From NCBI GenBank assembly GCA_944990035.1, contig CALYLX010000013.1:288718-352717 (forward strand): a DNA stretch of 64,000 nucleotides, read 5' to 3'. Position 1 is the first letter of the stretch. The number at the start of each line of letters is the position of its first letter. This stretch comes from Clitopilus passeckerianus. Taxonomy: Eukaryota > Basidiomycota > Agaricomycetes > Agaricales > Entolomataceae. The translations under genes were made by a program, and so were the position numbers. Shown here piece after piece: positions 22,521 to 34,800 of the stretch. The notes beneath the pieces were generated by a model. The model was not told the origin of the DNA. It did not search any database and saw only the letters and a list, made by a program, of their open reading frames with translations.

Positions 22521-24578
22521 TTATGTCTTGCGCAAGACGTAGGGCGACACTCCTTGAGATACGATGAGCGCCTTCCATAACTGTCTCCATGAGATTGGGT
22601 TTCCCTGTCACGAGCAAGATTCTTAGCATCACATCTCCAATCTCTAACAAAAGCAATACTCACAACATCCCGTATCATAACACAGAAACTCCCATGCATC
22701 GGACCCTTGGTGAACTTCTCCACCTGCACCCACCCTTTAAACATAACCTTCTTCGCATCATACCCACCGATCCTCATCTTCAACATAGGCTCCCTCTCCC
22801 GCCTCTCGCGGTCGATGATATCTTCCATCTCGTCCGGTGGCCTGGTCTCAGCTGCAGGAGGTACGTGGACGGGTGCGTGCTTGCATCGGACGTTCATGCC
22901 TTCTAGACTGGCTTGGATGAGAGGTATGAGCTGGGCTGCGGGGATGGAGGTGTAGAAACGCGTGAGGTGGGGTATGTATCTTTGTCCGGATTGGGTTTGC
23001 GTCTGGGGAGGATAGGTTAGTAGTTCACGGGAATGTATGGAATAGGTACTAGAAGACTTACGAAGAGTTGGAGCTGTTGTGTAAATTGAGATTGCTGGAG
23101 ATGGCTTGACGGTGGTGCAGAGGCCATCATCTCGTCTTCGTCACCGTCGTTTTGTTGCATAGTCCTGCAGCAAAAGATCGTCTGGTGTCAGCCCCTACCA
23201 TGTCGTATCGCTCGTCGGGTACTTACTCGTCCATATCCATAGGAGCAGCAGCAAGTTCGAGATCACCCGTCGCCCGCAGCGACTGCGTCAGATGCTCAGC
23301 TAAAGCTGTTGGACCTTGCGCTGTGATCGTGTCTGGTCTAGAGCATATGATGAGCCCGCTGAGTAGAGTTGGGTGAATCAATAATACGTACTGCGTGAAC
23401 CACGGGTGCTGGTGCACTTGCTCGAGTGTCAAGCGATCCCGAGGCTCGATGGTCAACATGCCGGTAACAAGCGCTGGAGGAATTCATAAGCAAAGGCTTG
23501 GAGCATGATCTGTGCACTTACAGAGAGCTTCTGAGCTGAAATCTGACCAAGGGTGATCATTGATAAAGTCACCAGAGACGTATCTTCTGTACTCGATACT
23601 ATGTTTCGTCGGTTGATCCCAGGGCGTATCTATAGGTAGGTTTGTGAGTAATGAGAAAATTTATCCGTGAAGATAAATGTACTTACTACCCGCAAGTAAG
23701 GTGAACAGTATGACACCCATACCCCATACGTCAATCGGTTCAGCATAGTAAGGTTGGTCAGAGTTTAGCTACCATGAAAGTGAGAAGTTATTTTTCTGAC
23801 GAACGCAGGGAACGTACCTCTGGCGCAACATAAGGTAAGCTGCCACATCTCTCCGAGAGCTGCCTTGTTCGTCCGGTCTCCTTGAGCCTGAAGACGGCAC
23901 TGAGTCCGAAGTCCGTAATCTTCAGCAAGCCAGTGATATCAAGGAGTAGATTTTCTGGCTTCAAATCCCTATGGCAGACACCCTGATCGTGAATGTACTG
24001 CATTCCTTTTACCAGCTGGGAGAAGTAATGGTGCGCCAGTTGATCGGAGACACCTACGTCAGGAGCTGCAGTAAACGATCAGTCAGTCAACCTTTGGTCT
24101 GATGACAGTTGTAGAGACACTGCCTACCGATTTTGTCGAATAGGTCACCTCCAGCCGCGAGCTCCATGAGCATGTATATCCCAGGAGGATGCAGATGCGC
24201 ATGCTTGAGTTCTACTACAGCCGCGTTGATGAAGTTGAGCACGTTTTTGTGCTTCAAAGCAGCGTGTATCCGCATCTCTTTCTCGACAGCTTTCCTTTCG
24301 TTCGGCGTCGTCTTTTCGGTGAAAGGAAGAAATTTGCATGCTGCCACTTCATGGGCTTTGTGGTCAACTGCCCGGAATACGCTTAGAATTCAAAATGCCT
24401 GACATGTCAGAGTCTTCGCTGGCATCCCCAAGCGTATTTGTCGTGACTCACGTGGAGAATCCTCCACCTCCGATTTTCTGCACCAGTTGAAAGCCTGTGT
24501 GCGCATCATTAGCCACAGTTTTACCCAGAGTTTGTATCAGGACTCGCCTACGACTATCGGGTATTTGGGTCCTGACAT
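22521..24578 (-). CDS. CHK1: Checkpoint kinase CHK1
   Basis: A multi-exon Ser/Thr kinase with the CHK1 hallmarks. Exon 1 (24548-24578) encodes [10 protein letters not shown]. The glycine loop [17 protein letters not shown] is followed by [12 protein letters not shown] with the ATP lysine and [15 protein letters not shown]. The catalytic loop is [14 protein letters not shown], and the DFG segment is [20 protein letters not shown], running into [14 protein letters not shown], diagnostic for CHK1. The C-terminal regulatory (KA1-like) domain includes [20 protein letters not shown] and ends [20 protein letters not shown] at the stop 22521-22523. The first intron (24495-24547, 53 nt) has a GC donor (G|GCGAGT) and CACAG acceptor, because no GT site keeps the frame. 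Two ACGCGT boxes lie 42-58 bp upstream of the start, suggesting G1/S (MBF-type) control. CHK1 is the effector kinase of the DNA-damage and replication checkpoint. Confidence 0.96.
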
Positions 24579-25772
24579 CGTCACCGAAGTTGTTGAAAGG
24601 AATCAATTAAACATCACGAACGCGTTACGCGTCGCGTTACCAGTGCTGCACGTGATCAAAGTCACACTTTCAATCGTGACTTCCTTCGGGATTTCATTTC
24701 TCGTTTTCAATCTTTTAGCCAGTTCATCATCCTACCAAGCAATCTTGAACCTCATAAAATGATCCTTATAGTCAAATTATCGAGTGATAAACGTCGAAAC
24801 TCTAGCCCGAACGATACGCCGCAGAAAGATCTACCTTGGCCTTTGGTTGAATCATGAATGCCAGTGACAACAGAGTCATCTTACGTATTTTCAGTCAACT
24901 CCGGCGCTCTGAACAGATGAAAAGATACCTTCTTTGAAACTCTACATCTCTGAGGTCTCACTTGAAGATCGAAAACTTGGACCGACAACCCAGGTCAGTT
25001 CTTAGTCATAATTTTTTGTTCGGGAAGAAACTGATGGTGATTAGATATCTGACTCGGCCCTCTGTTTGCCCTTGACGCGGCGACTCCATAATCAACCGAT
25101 TTCCTTGCATCCCAGCTGGTGAGCAAGACCTCTGCTGATGTTATCGGTTGCGATAAAGGACGCATGGTTACTTCCCTCCCCGACCATTTTCCTCGAACCG
25201 GATATTATCCGGTAAAATGTCGAAATCGCCTTCAATCTTCGGCTTCGTTCCAAAGTATACCATATCTGTTCATGCACTGGAATGCTCCACCATCCTTCGT
25301 CGGTACCGCAAGGTGATTTCAATCTCTCCGTAGGCGGGTCAAAAGTCTATCTCTTCAATACAAACCTTCGCCAAGACCTAGAGAAGAGTCGTTCGAACCC
25401 TCGCATGCCCAGGCAAAACCTTCAAACCCCCCTTTCTTGGCCGCCGTTGCTTAGGATTTTGTGGCTTCAGTAATCATGTAAGATAGAGGTTTTCCCGACA
25501 AATATGCCCAGCTGACGTTCTGACGTTCCTCAGATTTTCGGCACGGATACAATAACCCAACTTCTTGCTGCTCGTGCGTCTTTTTGGCTGGCGTGCCTTG
25601 AATAATGGCTATGACATCCTCTAGCCGTGCGGAGAAAAGCGGAGAAACCTTCTCTTCCCCAGCCTCGTCTATTTTGATCAGCTCCTAGCCGATGCTTCTC
25701 CCTGAAGCGTAGAGGGATAAAAAGGTTGGTTATATTCACCCCAAGTTTTCCTTAACATTTGTTCTCAAAAAA
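24579..25772. other. Intergenic region, 1.2 kb (CHK1 and LPMO promoters)
   Basis: No coding region is supported. It is a divergent promoter region, with MluI boxes near CHK1 (listed separately) and a TATA-like GATAAAAAGG at 25716-25725, about 50 bp before the LPMO start. A CCCCAG at about 25660 matches the CreA/Cre1 SYGGRG consensus on the other strand, which would fit glucose repression, but such a short match is common. Confidence 0.5.
24620..24632. promoter_or_regulatory. Two MluI cell-cycle boxes (ACGCGT) upstream of CHK1
   Basis: ACGCGT occurs at 24620-24625 and 24627-24632, directly followed by another CGCGT. This is the binding core of MBF (Mbp1/Swi6-type) factors that drive G1/S genes in yeasts. 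The pair sits 42-55 bp upstream of the CHK1 ATG, in the expected place for promoter or 5' UTR control. The function is inferred from the motif alone. Confidence 0.6.
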
Positions 25773-27244
25773 ATGTTGCGCCAGCTCGCCTCTTTGGTTG
25801 CTCTCTCTACCGCCCTCCCCGCTGTCCTCGCACACGGTGGTGTCCTCTCCTACTCCAACGGTGGAACCTGGTACAACGGATGGAAGCCATACAATAGCCC
25901 TTCCGGCCAGACCACTATCCAGCGTCCATGGGATACTTTGTATGTTCTTTCAACGATACTCCCTCCTTCGTCCTATTAAACAGCGAATAGCAACCCCATT
26001 CTGGATGCTAAAGACTCCACGCTTGCTTGCAATGATGACGGAACCTCAGGTGCTTTGCAACTTACTGCAACCGTCAAAGCTGGTTCAGCGATCACTGCTT
26101 ACTGGAACGATTGGCCACACAATATCGGCCCGATGGTATGGTCCTTTGACTGCGTTGCAGCGGCGCGCACTCATATACTCTGATAGCTCACTTACCTCGC
26201 TCAATGCCCTGGCTCGACTTGCACGGGTGTCAACGCCAACTCTCTCAAATGGGTATGTATATCTTGAATCATACATGGCCTGTAACTGATATCCCACTGA
26301 ATTTCCTTAGTTCAAGATCGACCAAGCTGGTCTCCTGTCCGGCACAGTCTACTCAGGTCTCTGGGGATCTGGCAAGATGATCGCAGATAACTCGTCCTGG
26401 ACGACTACCATCCCCAGCAGTGTCCCCAGCGGAAACTACCTCATCCGCTTCGAGACCATTGCCCTCCACTCGCTACCTGCTGTGTGTACTATTCCACCAT
26501 CCTTGTTTACGTGGGAACATATCTGACTTGACTACGACTGAATCCAGCAATTCTACCCCGAATGTGCCCAAATCCAGATCACTGGTGGCGGAAGCCGTGC
26601 ACCCACCTCCGCTGAGCTCGTCTCGTTCCCTGGTGCTTACTCTAACAGCGACCCCGGCCGTACGTCTTTATTTTCTATCCGTGACGATACAAGTGGTAAT
26701 CAACCGTATCTCTTCAGTCAGCATCGTTGTCTACTCCAATGAAGCTCAAACACAGACCGTAGGTTCATCTCTCTTGATACGATGAAGTAGAGTACTGATC
26801 CTCTATATAGACCTACCCCATTCCCGGGCCTCCTCTTTATGGAAGTGGTGGAAGCGGAGGCGGAGTACGTTCTTTTCCCTTTCTCTCGTGCCTTAGCCAT
26901 TTTAACTCACGATAATACTCGTTTTGCGTTAGACCACTGGTCCTCCTACCACTACTCCTCCAGCCACCACCACCAAACCCACCACAACTACGACACCTAC
27001 GACTGTGCCCACTAGCGGAACTGTCGCCCAATATGGTCAGTGCGGTGGAACAGGCTACAGTGGCCCTACTGGATGGTACGTAACGTCTAGGTGCACGTCT
27101 ACTTACGTATACTAACCTCGATGTTCAGCGTTTCGCCATTCAAGTGCACTGTTGTCAATCGTGAGTCTCGTTTTCCCAATTCGTGTGGGTTCAAGTTGGT
27201 AATGATGTTTTTTGTGTCTAGCTTATTACTCTCAATGTATCTAA
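25773..27244 (+). CDS. AA9 lytic polysaccharide monooxygenase with C-terminal CBM1
   Basis: A secreted copper enzyme that oxidatively cleaves cellulose. The signal peptide ([20 protein letters not shown]) leaves His as residue 1 of [11 protein letters not shown], the copper-brace histidine. The second histidine is in [12 protein letters not shown], continued across an intron by [16 protein letters not shown]. The axial Tyr lies in [15 protein letters not shown]. The catalytic domain ends [19 protein letters not shown] Thr/Pro linker follows ([17 protein letters not shown]), then a fungal CBM1 ([34 protein letters not shown]) with its four cysteines. About eight introns of 50-80 nt are present, and the last exon encodes only the final few residues plus TAA at 27242. 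The frame is intact through the exons traced. It points to a plant-cell-wall-degrading lifestyle, and a TATA-like box lies 50 bp upstream. Confidence 0.95.
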
Positions 27245-28084
27245 GAAGTTGGAAGATGAAAATGGAAGGATGGTTTTGACCTTTAGAAGTGATAGCTACA
27301 TGTTGTATATTGTTCAGCAATTCACGCATTTGAGTTCCAAGCCTAGTTTTTCGGTTTTTGGCAGAGAAATACGATAAGGTTGCGAAGTCACGTTTCAGAG
27401 TTTTTTTGACGTTTGTCGCTGAATAGTAGCACCTTCTGTTATCGGCGCATATATGGCTATAGACGTCGAAGTCCAGCCTTCCTAGCCTATGCCCAGATTG
27501 GCATCACTGGCAGGATCCAGAAAGAATCGAAGCCTGCACTTTCTCACTGTCAGCCCATCTTTCCCCCTAACAGTAGCCAGCCTCTAACAATCAGCTCTCT
27601 TTCTCCCTTTGTTCTCTCATTACGCTTTCTTGAAAACCGCCAAGCATGGATCTTATTCGACATGAGACGCTGTGATCACTGGAAATCAAGATCAATCTCG
27701 TCGTGCCGCCCATACCGATAACCGTGCCTCGTGTTTTGTGAAGCATGCGGGACGTCAATCTCGCCAACTTTGGGTTATTCTGAGTTCCTAGTTTCGTGAA
27801 AAGTGTGCCCGATATCATGGTACGTGTTTCCAGCTATCAATCGAGTATCGGCCTCCAATGCTTGCTGAAATTTAGCTCGGGCGTGTGCCATCTGTCTTCC
27901 GAATTCTCACTCTTCACCGAAACATGCAGCCTGCCAATGCTTCGGCCGCAATTCGTTTATGAGGCAATAATCTTCAATAGTCTTCTGATGACGGTCCTGG
28001 ATGCGTCAACGAGGCGGCAACCGCCATCTACACGTGTGGTGAGGGCATCAGTGCTGTTCACGCAGGGCCGCTCCATCCAACAGG

Positions 28085-28181
28085 ACGCGTTACTCGACGC
28101 GTCTGTCACCGTCACGAGACGATTGTTTATTTCACAGAGTAGGCCGCCTTTTCGATAGTATTTCTGAGGAGCTGAACGCGT
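28085..28181. promoter_or_regulatory. Cluster of three ACGCGT (MluI) boxes
   Basis: ACGCGT occurs at 28085-28090, 28097-28102 and 28176-28181, three copies in about 100 bp. The motif is the core site of MBF-type cell-cycle factors. The cluster is 630-730 bp upstream of the start of the large disordered protein. Its use as a promoter element is inference, since a long 5' UTR or a closer unannotated target is possible. Confidence 0.4.
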
Positions 28182-28204
28182 TTACAGCTTCGAACTGGAG
28201 GATA

Positions 28205-28260
28205 ATAAAAGTAAAATGCGGCGCCATTGTGGGAATCGAACCCTGAATTTCATGGATCGA
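28205..28260 (-). other. tRNA-like 3' fragment with perfect B-box
   Basis: On the minus strand the sequence GGGTTCGATTCCC (a perfect pol III B-box / T-arm loop) is followed by a GC-rich GGCGCC end and then a TTTT run, as at the 3' end of a tRNA gene. The matching 5' acceptor strand and an A-box are not found upstream, and the T-stem pairs only three bases. It is therefore best read as a broken tRNA or the head of a degraded SINE, not a working tRNA. Confidence 0.3.
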
Positions 28261-28814
28261 CATCAAATTGAATTTTAAGCGCGACGCGGTCATGTGACCT
28301 GAATGTTGAACTGCCTGTGGCGATACGGTTGAGGCCAGGTTCCTTGTTCTCTTGACCGCAAGACGTCCACCAATCTACGGTACGTTCCCCTCGTCCTTTC
28401 CGGCATTAGGACACTGTAGGCTCACTGGTTCTGGTTATAGGAGGGGACTGGACAGCACGCAAAGGCGTGCATGCATTGGTTTCTACAGTAGCAAGGTACG
28501 AAGCAACAAGGTGGGGTAATTCGGCTACTGCAAGCTTTCGTTTATGTTGACCAAGCTATAGCATCTTCGACTACAGAGTATTCAACAGCTTACGACTTTT
28601 ATTCTTTTCAACTTCTACGAAGTGTCTCGTTCACGATTAATTTATTCGTGCTAACGTCAAGCCTGACACGATTTACTTACGACACCCAGCAACTGCGACG
28701 TCGAATTTTCAAGACTTTCAAAAATTTTCAACAAATCTATATACATCCAGCCTTGAGCAACTTTTTTCGGCTTTCAACAACACGAAGCTCACATTTTCCG
28801 GCTGACGACATATT

Positions 28815-31800
28815 ATGCAAACTGACTATACTTCGGGTCACCACCAAGATACCACCATTTCGGAGGACACTTCCTTCCACCAAGCATCAACCATCCGGTT
28901 GATCAACGCCACCCCTTCCGAGTCGGGTCGTTCTAGCATTGACGCTCTTCCTCCCATGCTCCACGCCTCTGAGGACCCATGGGAGGCCGCTGGTCTCCCT
29001 GCACGGCTTGCTCCTAAGCCGTCAGACGCCGACACCGAGCGCAAGAAGCGCCTCGCACCAAAGAAGTCTAAACTAGGCCTCATAGCCTCCAGCGTCTCTG
29101 GACGCGACAAGAACAAGAACAAATCCCAGGACTTCTCCGACGTCGTCCGGCGCGTTGGTGCTCCTCAGCAGTCATCATCATTCGGAGGCGGCTTCGAGAT
29201 CTACGTGGACTCGAGGCCGAAGTCTCCCGAACAAGAGGATGATGAGGATATTGCAGAGGTCGTTGTGGTGCGGAAGAAGAAATCACGGATGGCCCTGGAT
29301 GGGGTTGCTTGGGGTGGTCCGTTGAATGAAGTGACGAATGTGTCTTCTACTTCGGAGCTTTCGAAGAAGAAGAGTGCAACGCTCAAGAAGAAGGAGAATA
29401 AGGAGAAGGAGAATGAAGGAGGGCGCGGGTCGACTTCCGGAGGGTTGGTGAAGATGAAGAGTGAGATGGATGCGAAGGATAAGTGGTGGAGTATTGGGAG
29501 GGGTAGGAAGGAGTTGTTGGAGATGGAGGAGGAGGAAGGAGGAGAAGAAAGCGAAGAAGAAACGAGCGAAATGTAAGCCAGTCTTGGCCTTCCTGTCAAT
29601 GGTTGAGTCTAACGATAGCTGTTCCAGCTCCAGGTCCGGAGGAAGCTACCAAAGCAAACTCAAAGGATCCATATCCCAGGTCTAAGAGTAAGTTATTTGC
29701 TCAGTTTTACGATACCACGTACTTACCATGTCATTTCAGCTCCTGACCCTCTCCGACTTGCCCAAAGCTCAGCGCCTGAGAAGACACTCAGGTCGAGATT
29801 TCACTCGATGGATTTCGGCATGATGTTCAAGGCTTCCGCCAACGACAGTACCGAAGCGGAGACTTCCGTTGTCGAGGCGAATACCTCTACCTCTACTGAG
29901 GATCCTGGCCGCACGACGACATCTCAAGAACAGGAGCCGGAAGAACAAACTACTCCAAAGGCCAGTAGTTCCACTCGTAAATCCTCTGGTGGTCATCAGA
30001 GGCAGGGCTCAATTGCCGTACGCGCCATGAAGTCGTTCCAGTCCCTGGCACGAATGGGCAGCTGGAACCAGCTCAAGCACGCTAGCATGCAGGACTACGA
30101 GGGCGACGTCACAGAAACCGAGAATGTTGGGGATACACCCAAGGAGAAGAAGAAAGTCAAGAAGGAGAGGAGGGATAAAGACAAAGAGGGCGATAAGTCT
30201 GAAACCGAGGCTAAGGAGAGAAAGTCGAAGAAGTCCTCCAAGGACAAGTCGAGCAAATCCTCCAAGTCTACGTCGTCTTCGTCCAAGAAGAAAAAGTCTA
30301 TGAATATCTTGTCCTCGACCGCCTTTGACCCTCCCCAGCAAGACGACACTACAGTTCTCGGCCCCGCCTTCGAGTATACCCCACCTGCTTCCGAGAAAAA
30401 TGCCTCTCTGAACAAGAAGCGCTCCATCCTCGGCATTGGCATCCCGTCGACATTATCCAAGATGACAGGTCGACTGCAGCACGCACGATCTGGCTCTACT
30501 GCCAGCTCACTTCTTGCTGCTGGTTCCGATGGCGAGCGCCAGCCTGCCACCCTCTCCGGAAGAAGCTCCCGCCTTTCTTTGACTTCAGCAAGGATGCTCT
30601 TCACCCATGGTCGTTCTAGCAGCCGTGCTGCTTTCGACTCGTCTACTATCAGCCGGGAACGATCGGCATCTGTGATGAGTAATCACACTGGAGGATCAAA
30701 GGGCTCGACTAGGTCGTCGTTGAGGCCGCCTTCTATCACCTCGAGTATTCTTGCTCGTGCTGGGTTGGATGGCGAGAGGAGGTCGTCGGGTGGGAGTGTG
30801 AGGTGGGACGAGACTGTCCTCGAGAGCGTGAGGGAACGACGCGATAAGGAGAAGGAAACTGAACGAGTTGATCCTGAGCAAGCTGAGAAGGAACGTCTGA
30901 AGGAGGAGAAGGAGAAGCGCAGGGCAGAGAGGGCGCAGAAGAAGGAAGAAAAGGAGAAGAGGCGCGAGGAGAAAGAAAAGCGGAAGGAGGAGAAAGAAAA
31001 GCGGAAGGCTGAGAAGGAGAAGAAACGTGCTGAGGAGGCGTCGAGCACTGCATCCAAGAAAAAGGCCAAGAAGGATAGCAAGAAGGAGAAGTCGAGCAAG
31101 AGCAAGAGGACCGCTCTCACCGACATTTTCCCCTCCGCCGAAGATTTGACTGCAACTGGTCCTGAAGCTCTGTGGACTCCTACTCAACAGCTGTTCGACA
31201 GGGCACCAGTCATTCGCAAGAAGGCAGCTACTTCAGATGGATACCCCATGAACGACAATGATTCTGTCCTTGGCTCTATCCTTGAACAGGCTATCGCAGA
31301 GGAGGATGCCAACGAAGTCACTGTGGCACCCGTTGCTCCGGATACTCCCAAGAAACATCGCAGACGGCCTATGTCCGAGCAGTTACTTGGCCGTAGTCGG
31401 CCTGTCGTTTTCTCCGATGACGAAGATGGTGAAGGTTAATTTTTCTTATAAGTATCATCAGCTTTTCCCGTGCTAATTTTTTTCACCTTGCAGCCCCTTT
31501 GTCCGTTCTTGATGCTGCCACGAATGACCTCGCTCAACTCATCTCCAACCTCGACCTTGAAGCCACTCCTGGAACGCCAGACAGGTCACCTCATAAGATC
31601 ACACGCACCTTCAAGCTTGACTTCAATGCTCCCCCAGTTCCCCGTCGCGACCACAGCCCCATCCGACGAGCTACTGTCGGCTCGTCCTGCATGGCTCCCC
31701 TCGCAGAAGCGGCACCCATTGGTGGCCCATTGAAGCGTGCGCCATCCTATATTGCGGCAGCGCCTCCTTCAATCCGGCCGTATGCGCAGTCTAGGAAGAA

Positions 31801-34800
31801 CACCCTCGGGCACGAGTCCAGGCCTAGCCTGTCAAACATTCCTGGCTGGCCCATTCCGGAATCTGACTTGCGTTCCAGCAAGTCAATGAAGTCTCTCTCA
31901 CTGAGCTCCCCGCCTTCCCTCTTGATTGGTGCAGCAACCTCCCTCCTGCCTGCAGCGGAGATTACGCCATCCCAGGTGTTCTTCCCTCCTTCATCTGCGA
32001 CCAGCGAGAAAGCAAGCACGCTCAGAGCTTCGTCCTCCAAGGCATTCGTCAACTCTGAAGAAGGAACCGTGAAAGCATCATCTTCCAAGGCTCAACCTCG
32101 TACATCCATAGCGGACATTTTCACAAGACCTGAGTCGTCCACCAGCTCAGAAGGTGACTACGCGTTCCTGCAACGCAGTCCGGTTTTCAAGCGTCAAGAC
32201 AGCCTTTCTGACTCGAGTGCTCGCAACTCCACCGACTTCGACGACAGCCACCGATCGGAACCCTCATCTTTCATGGGTGATATCCCTGCCGAATTGCAGG
32301 ACTTGCTTGCGGCGCAGAATGGCGATGATGCACACTCTTTCTTCGAGAGAGCAAGCGTCATTGGGGCCTCGGAAGAAAAGCCTATGCTTCCTGGATCCTC
32401 GATGGCCAATACTATGATTCCCCTGGATGCATCGATATTCCATGCCGAGCCAATTGACTTCGGAGGCGAGGAGATTGACGAGACCAAGAGATCATTCGAC
32501 TTCACTGCCGAAATCAGGAATCTTCGTGAATCAAGTGCCTTTGAGCACCAGAGCTTCGTTGAACAGCTCGAGAATGCTTTCGGCACACCGGCCAAAGTTG
32601 ACTATAGCAGTTATAAAGACGAAAGCAGGGCACCGACTCTCCCAGAGATCCCTTCCTTCCTCAGACCCTCCCCGAGAGCCGACGACGTATCTAGCATCAG
32701 CCACAGCGAGGAAACCAATTCCGCTGAGCCCGACCACGAAGATCTTATGGACATGAACATGTTGACCGCTCAAGACAGCCCTTCCTCTCAGCATAGCGGG
32801 CTACCGTTTGGACAGTCCCAAACTGGAAATGCCATGCTCTTCCCCGATACTGCCAGCCTCGCAAGCACAGAGATTTCTGAAGATGTCATAATGGAGGATG
32901 TTTCAAATGATGATCACCATTCACCTAGAGGCCACCTGAACATGTCATTCAAATTCGGTGGTCTTCCTCAGGTAATCGAGCCCACAGGTGTTGATGACCA
33001 CCCAAAGTCATTTGCCGATATCATCCCGCCCATCTCCCATAGAAGCCCCATGAAGGGAAGCGCATTGCCTGTCCCCATATCACCCGTTCCCTCAGCAGCT
33101 CCCCGCCGGCGCGTGCGAGTCAGCTCCGATTCCAGCGTCCACCGCATCTCAGCAGCCCTCAGCTTGAGCCCCGAGTTCAACCCTGAGTATCGCCATTCCC
33201 GAGCCAATTCGGAGCTGAGCTTCATGGGCTTCGACTCATTTGATGAAGTCAGGCGAGGATTCGAATTTGGACGTGGCCAACCCCGCTTCTGGCCACCGAA
33301 CTCCACCAATCCAGCTGATTTCTTGAGGCCGCAGTCGATGTTCAGCATTGCCTCCGTATCCTCCTATGGCAGGCCCCATGACTATGGTCTCAGTGACCCC
33401 TTCGGTTTTGGGTCTTTACGCTCAGCAGAGCGGCCTATGTCAGATGCCTTCTCTATAATGAGCAACACCGTGGATGATACTTTCGACTTCATTCGCCACC
33501 GCCCACGCAGGTCAAGAGTTGACAGCGACGCTTCAAGCTTCTACTTCCGCGCCCCTGCTCAACCTTCAAATCGAGATTCCCATCGCTTTTCAGCCGTGTC
33601 CTTTGCACCACCCGTCGCCCTTGTTACAAGAGGTTTCGGTGCCCGACGAAGGAATGATTCCAATGCTAGTGTGCAGTCAAGGGGCCGCCCATTCTCTGGC
33701 TACGGCGCCAGCAACAAACGGTTCTCTTGGACTAGACATCGCCGTGACTCCGGTGATTCTGCTATGAGCGACTTCTCTGTCTCCCGTCTCGTGCGGCCCG
33801 GCCTTGGAGATAAAATGTTCGACAATGTTGCCAATTACCGCATGTCCCTGGCGTCGATCCCTGCTTCACCAACAGGCCCAAACGAGCTTCCTTCCATCAT
33901 GGACCTCTCATTCCAGGATGACACAGACTCAGTTGTTGACCATGAAGAATCAAAGTTCCGACGCGACGACTCCATCTTTAGCAAGACTGGCGACAACATG
34001 ACTAGCCAATCCGTTAGCTCTGTCTTCGGAAGTGGCGACGCAGCCAAGAAGGTTTCCTCCCACGTTGAGTTCAACTTCAGACCTTTATCTGTCCTCAGCG
34101 TGGAGGACAAGCCTAGCCCAGTCAAGGCAAGCAGTTCTAGGATCAACGTTAGCGGCTTCCTCACCTCTAAAGGCAATACATACTGACGAATTTGGTAGAT
34201 GCTCGAGCCTGAGGTTGAACGTGTTCGCCGCATCTCAATGGAGTCTGTAGCAAGTGGTTCACCTTCTAGTCGCATTGAAAAACGGAAGCGCACCCAGGAA
34301 GTTGAGGAAGATGGGTCTCTGGGCGGACTATCAGGCACCCCTAACAAAGCCCGTATCGTGGAGTCCGTTGAGATTGTTCAAGCATCGCCTTTCATCTTTG
34401 GAGAAGAGCGAATGATACAGGCCCAGCAAGGTCTCATCAAACGTCGTAGCCTTGAGGATAATTGCCTGGTTGCAAAAGGAGAGGAAGCATCAGCACCTTG
34501 TACGTGTCTTTTTCTACCTTCACACGCAGAGCCATCTAACAATTGTTTTTAGTCTACCATGCGCCGATCTTCACCCGACCCAACAAGGCCAACCGCTCTC
34601 GGTCAAGCACTTGCACATCAACATCTGGGCGCGAAACACCTTCGTTGACTTCTGCTGGCTCTGACAGCTTCTCCTCAATGGACGACAGCGCAAGCATTGA
34701 TCTTTCCGACCTCAATCTAGCCATGAACACCATGACCGGCCCATTGACAGCCCATCCCCAGGTCCAAGTGCGTACCCGCTCTCGCGGACAGCTCCACTCC

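Larger units (their letters stand above)
27245..28814. other. Intergenic region, 1.57 kb
   Basis: No gene is supported. It holds a tRNA-like B-box fragment near 28205-28260 (minus strand) and three ACGCGT boxes at 28085-28181, both listed separately. The right part (28.3-28.8 kb) is probably promoter and 5' UTR of the large gene that follows. Confidence 0.5.

Noticed and set aside
28200..28300. Functional tRNA gene
   Set aside because: Only the B-box and 3' terminator fit; the acceptor stem, D-arm and A-box cannot be found.
29201..29599. 132-codon minus-strand frame
   Set aside because: Antisense of the same giant gene; purine-rich repeats leave the opposite strand open by chance.
30095..31187. 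Several long minus-strand frames rich in Leu/Ser/Phe
   Set aside because: Antisense shadows of the Lys/Glu/Ser-rich exons of the giant plus-strand gene.
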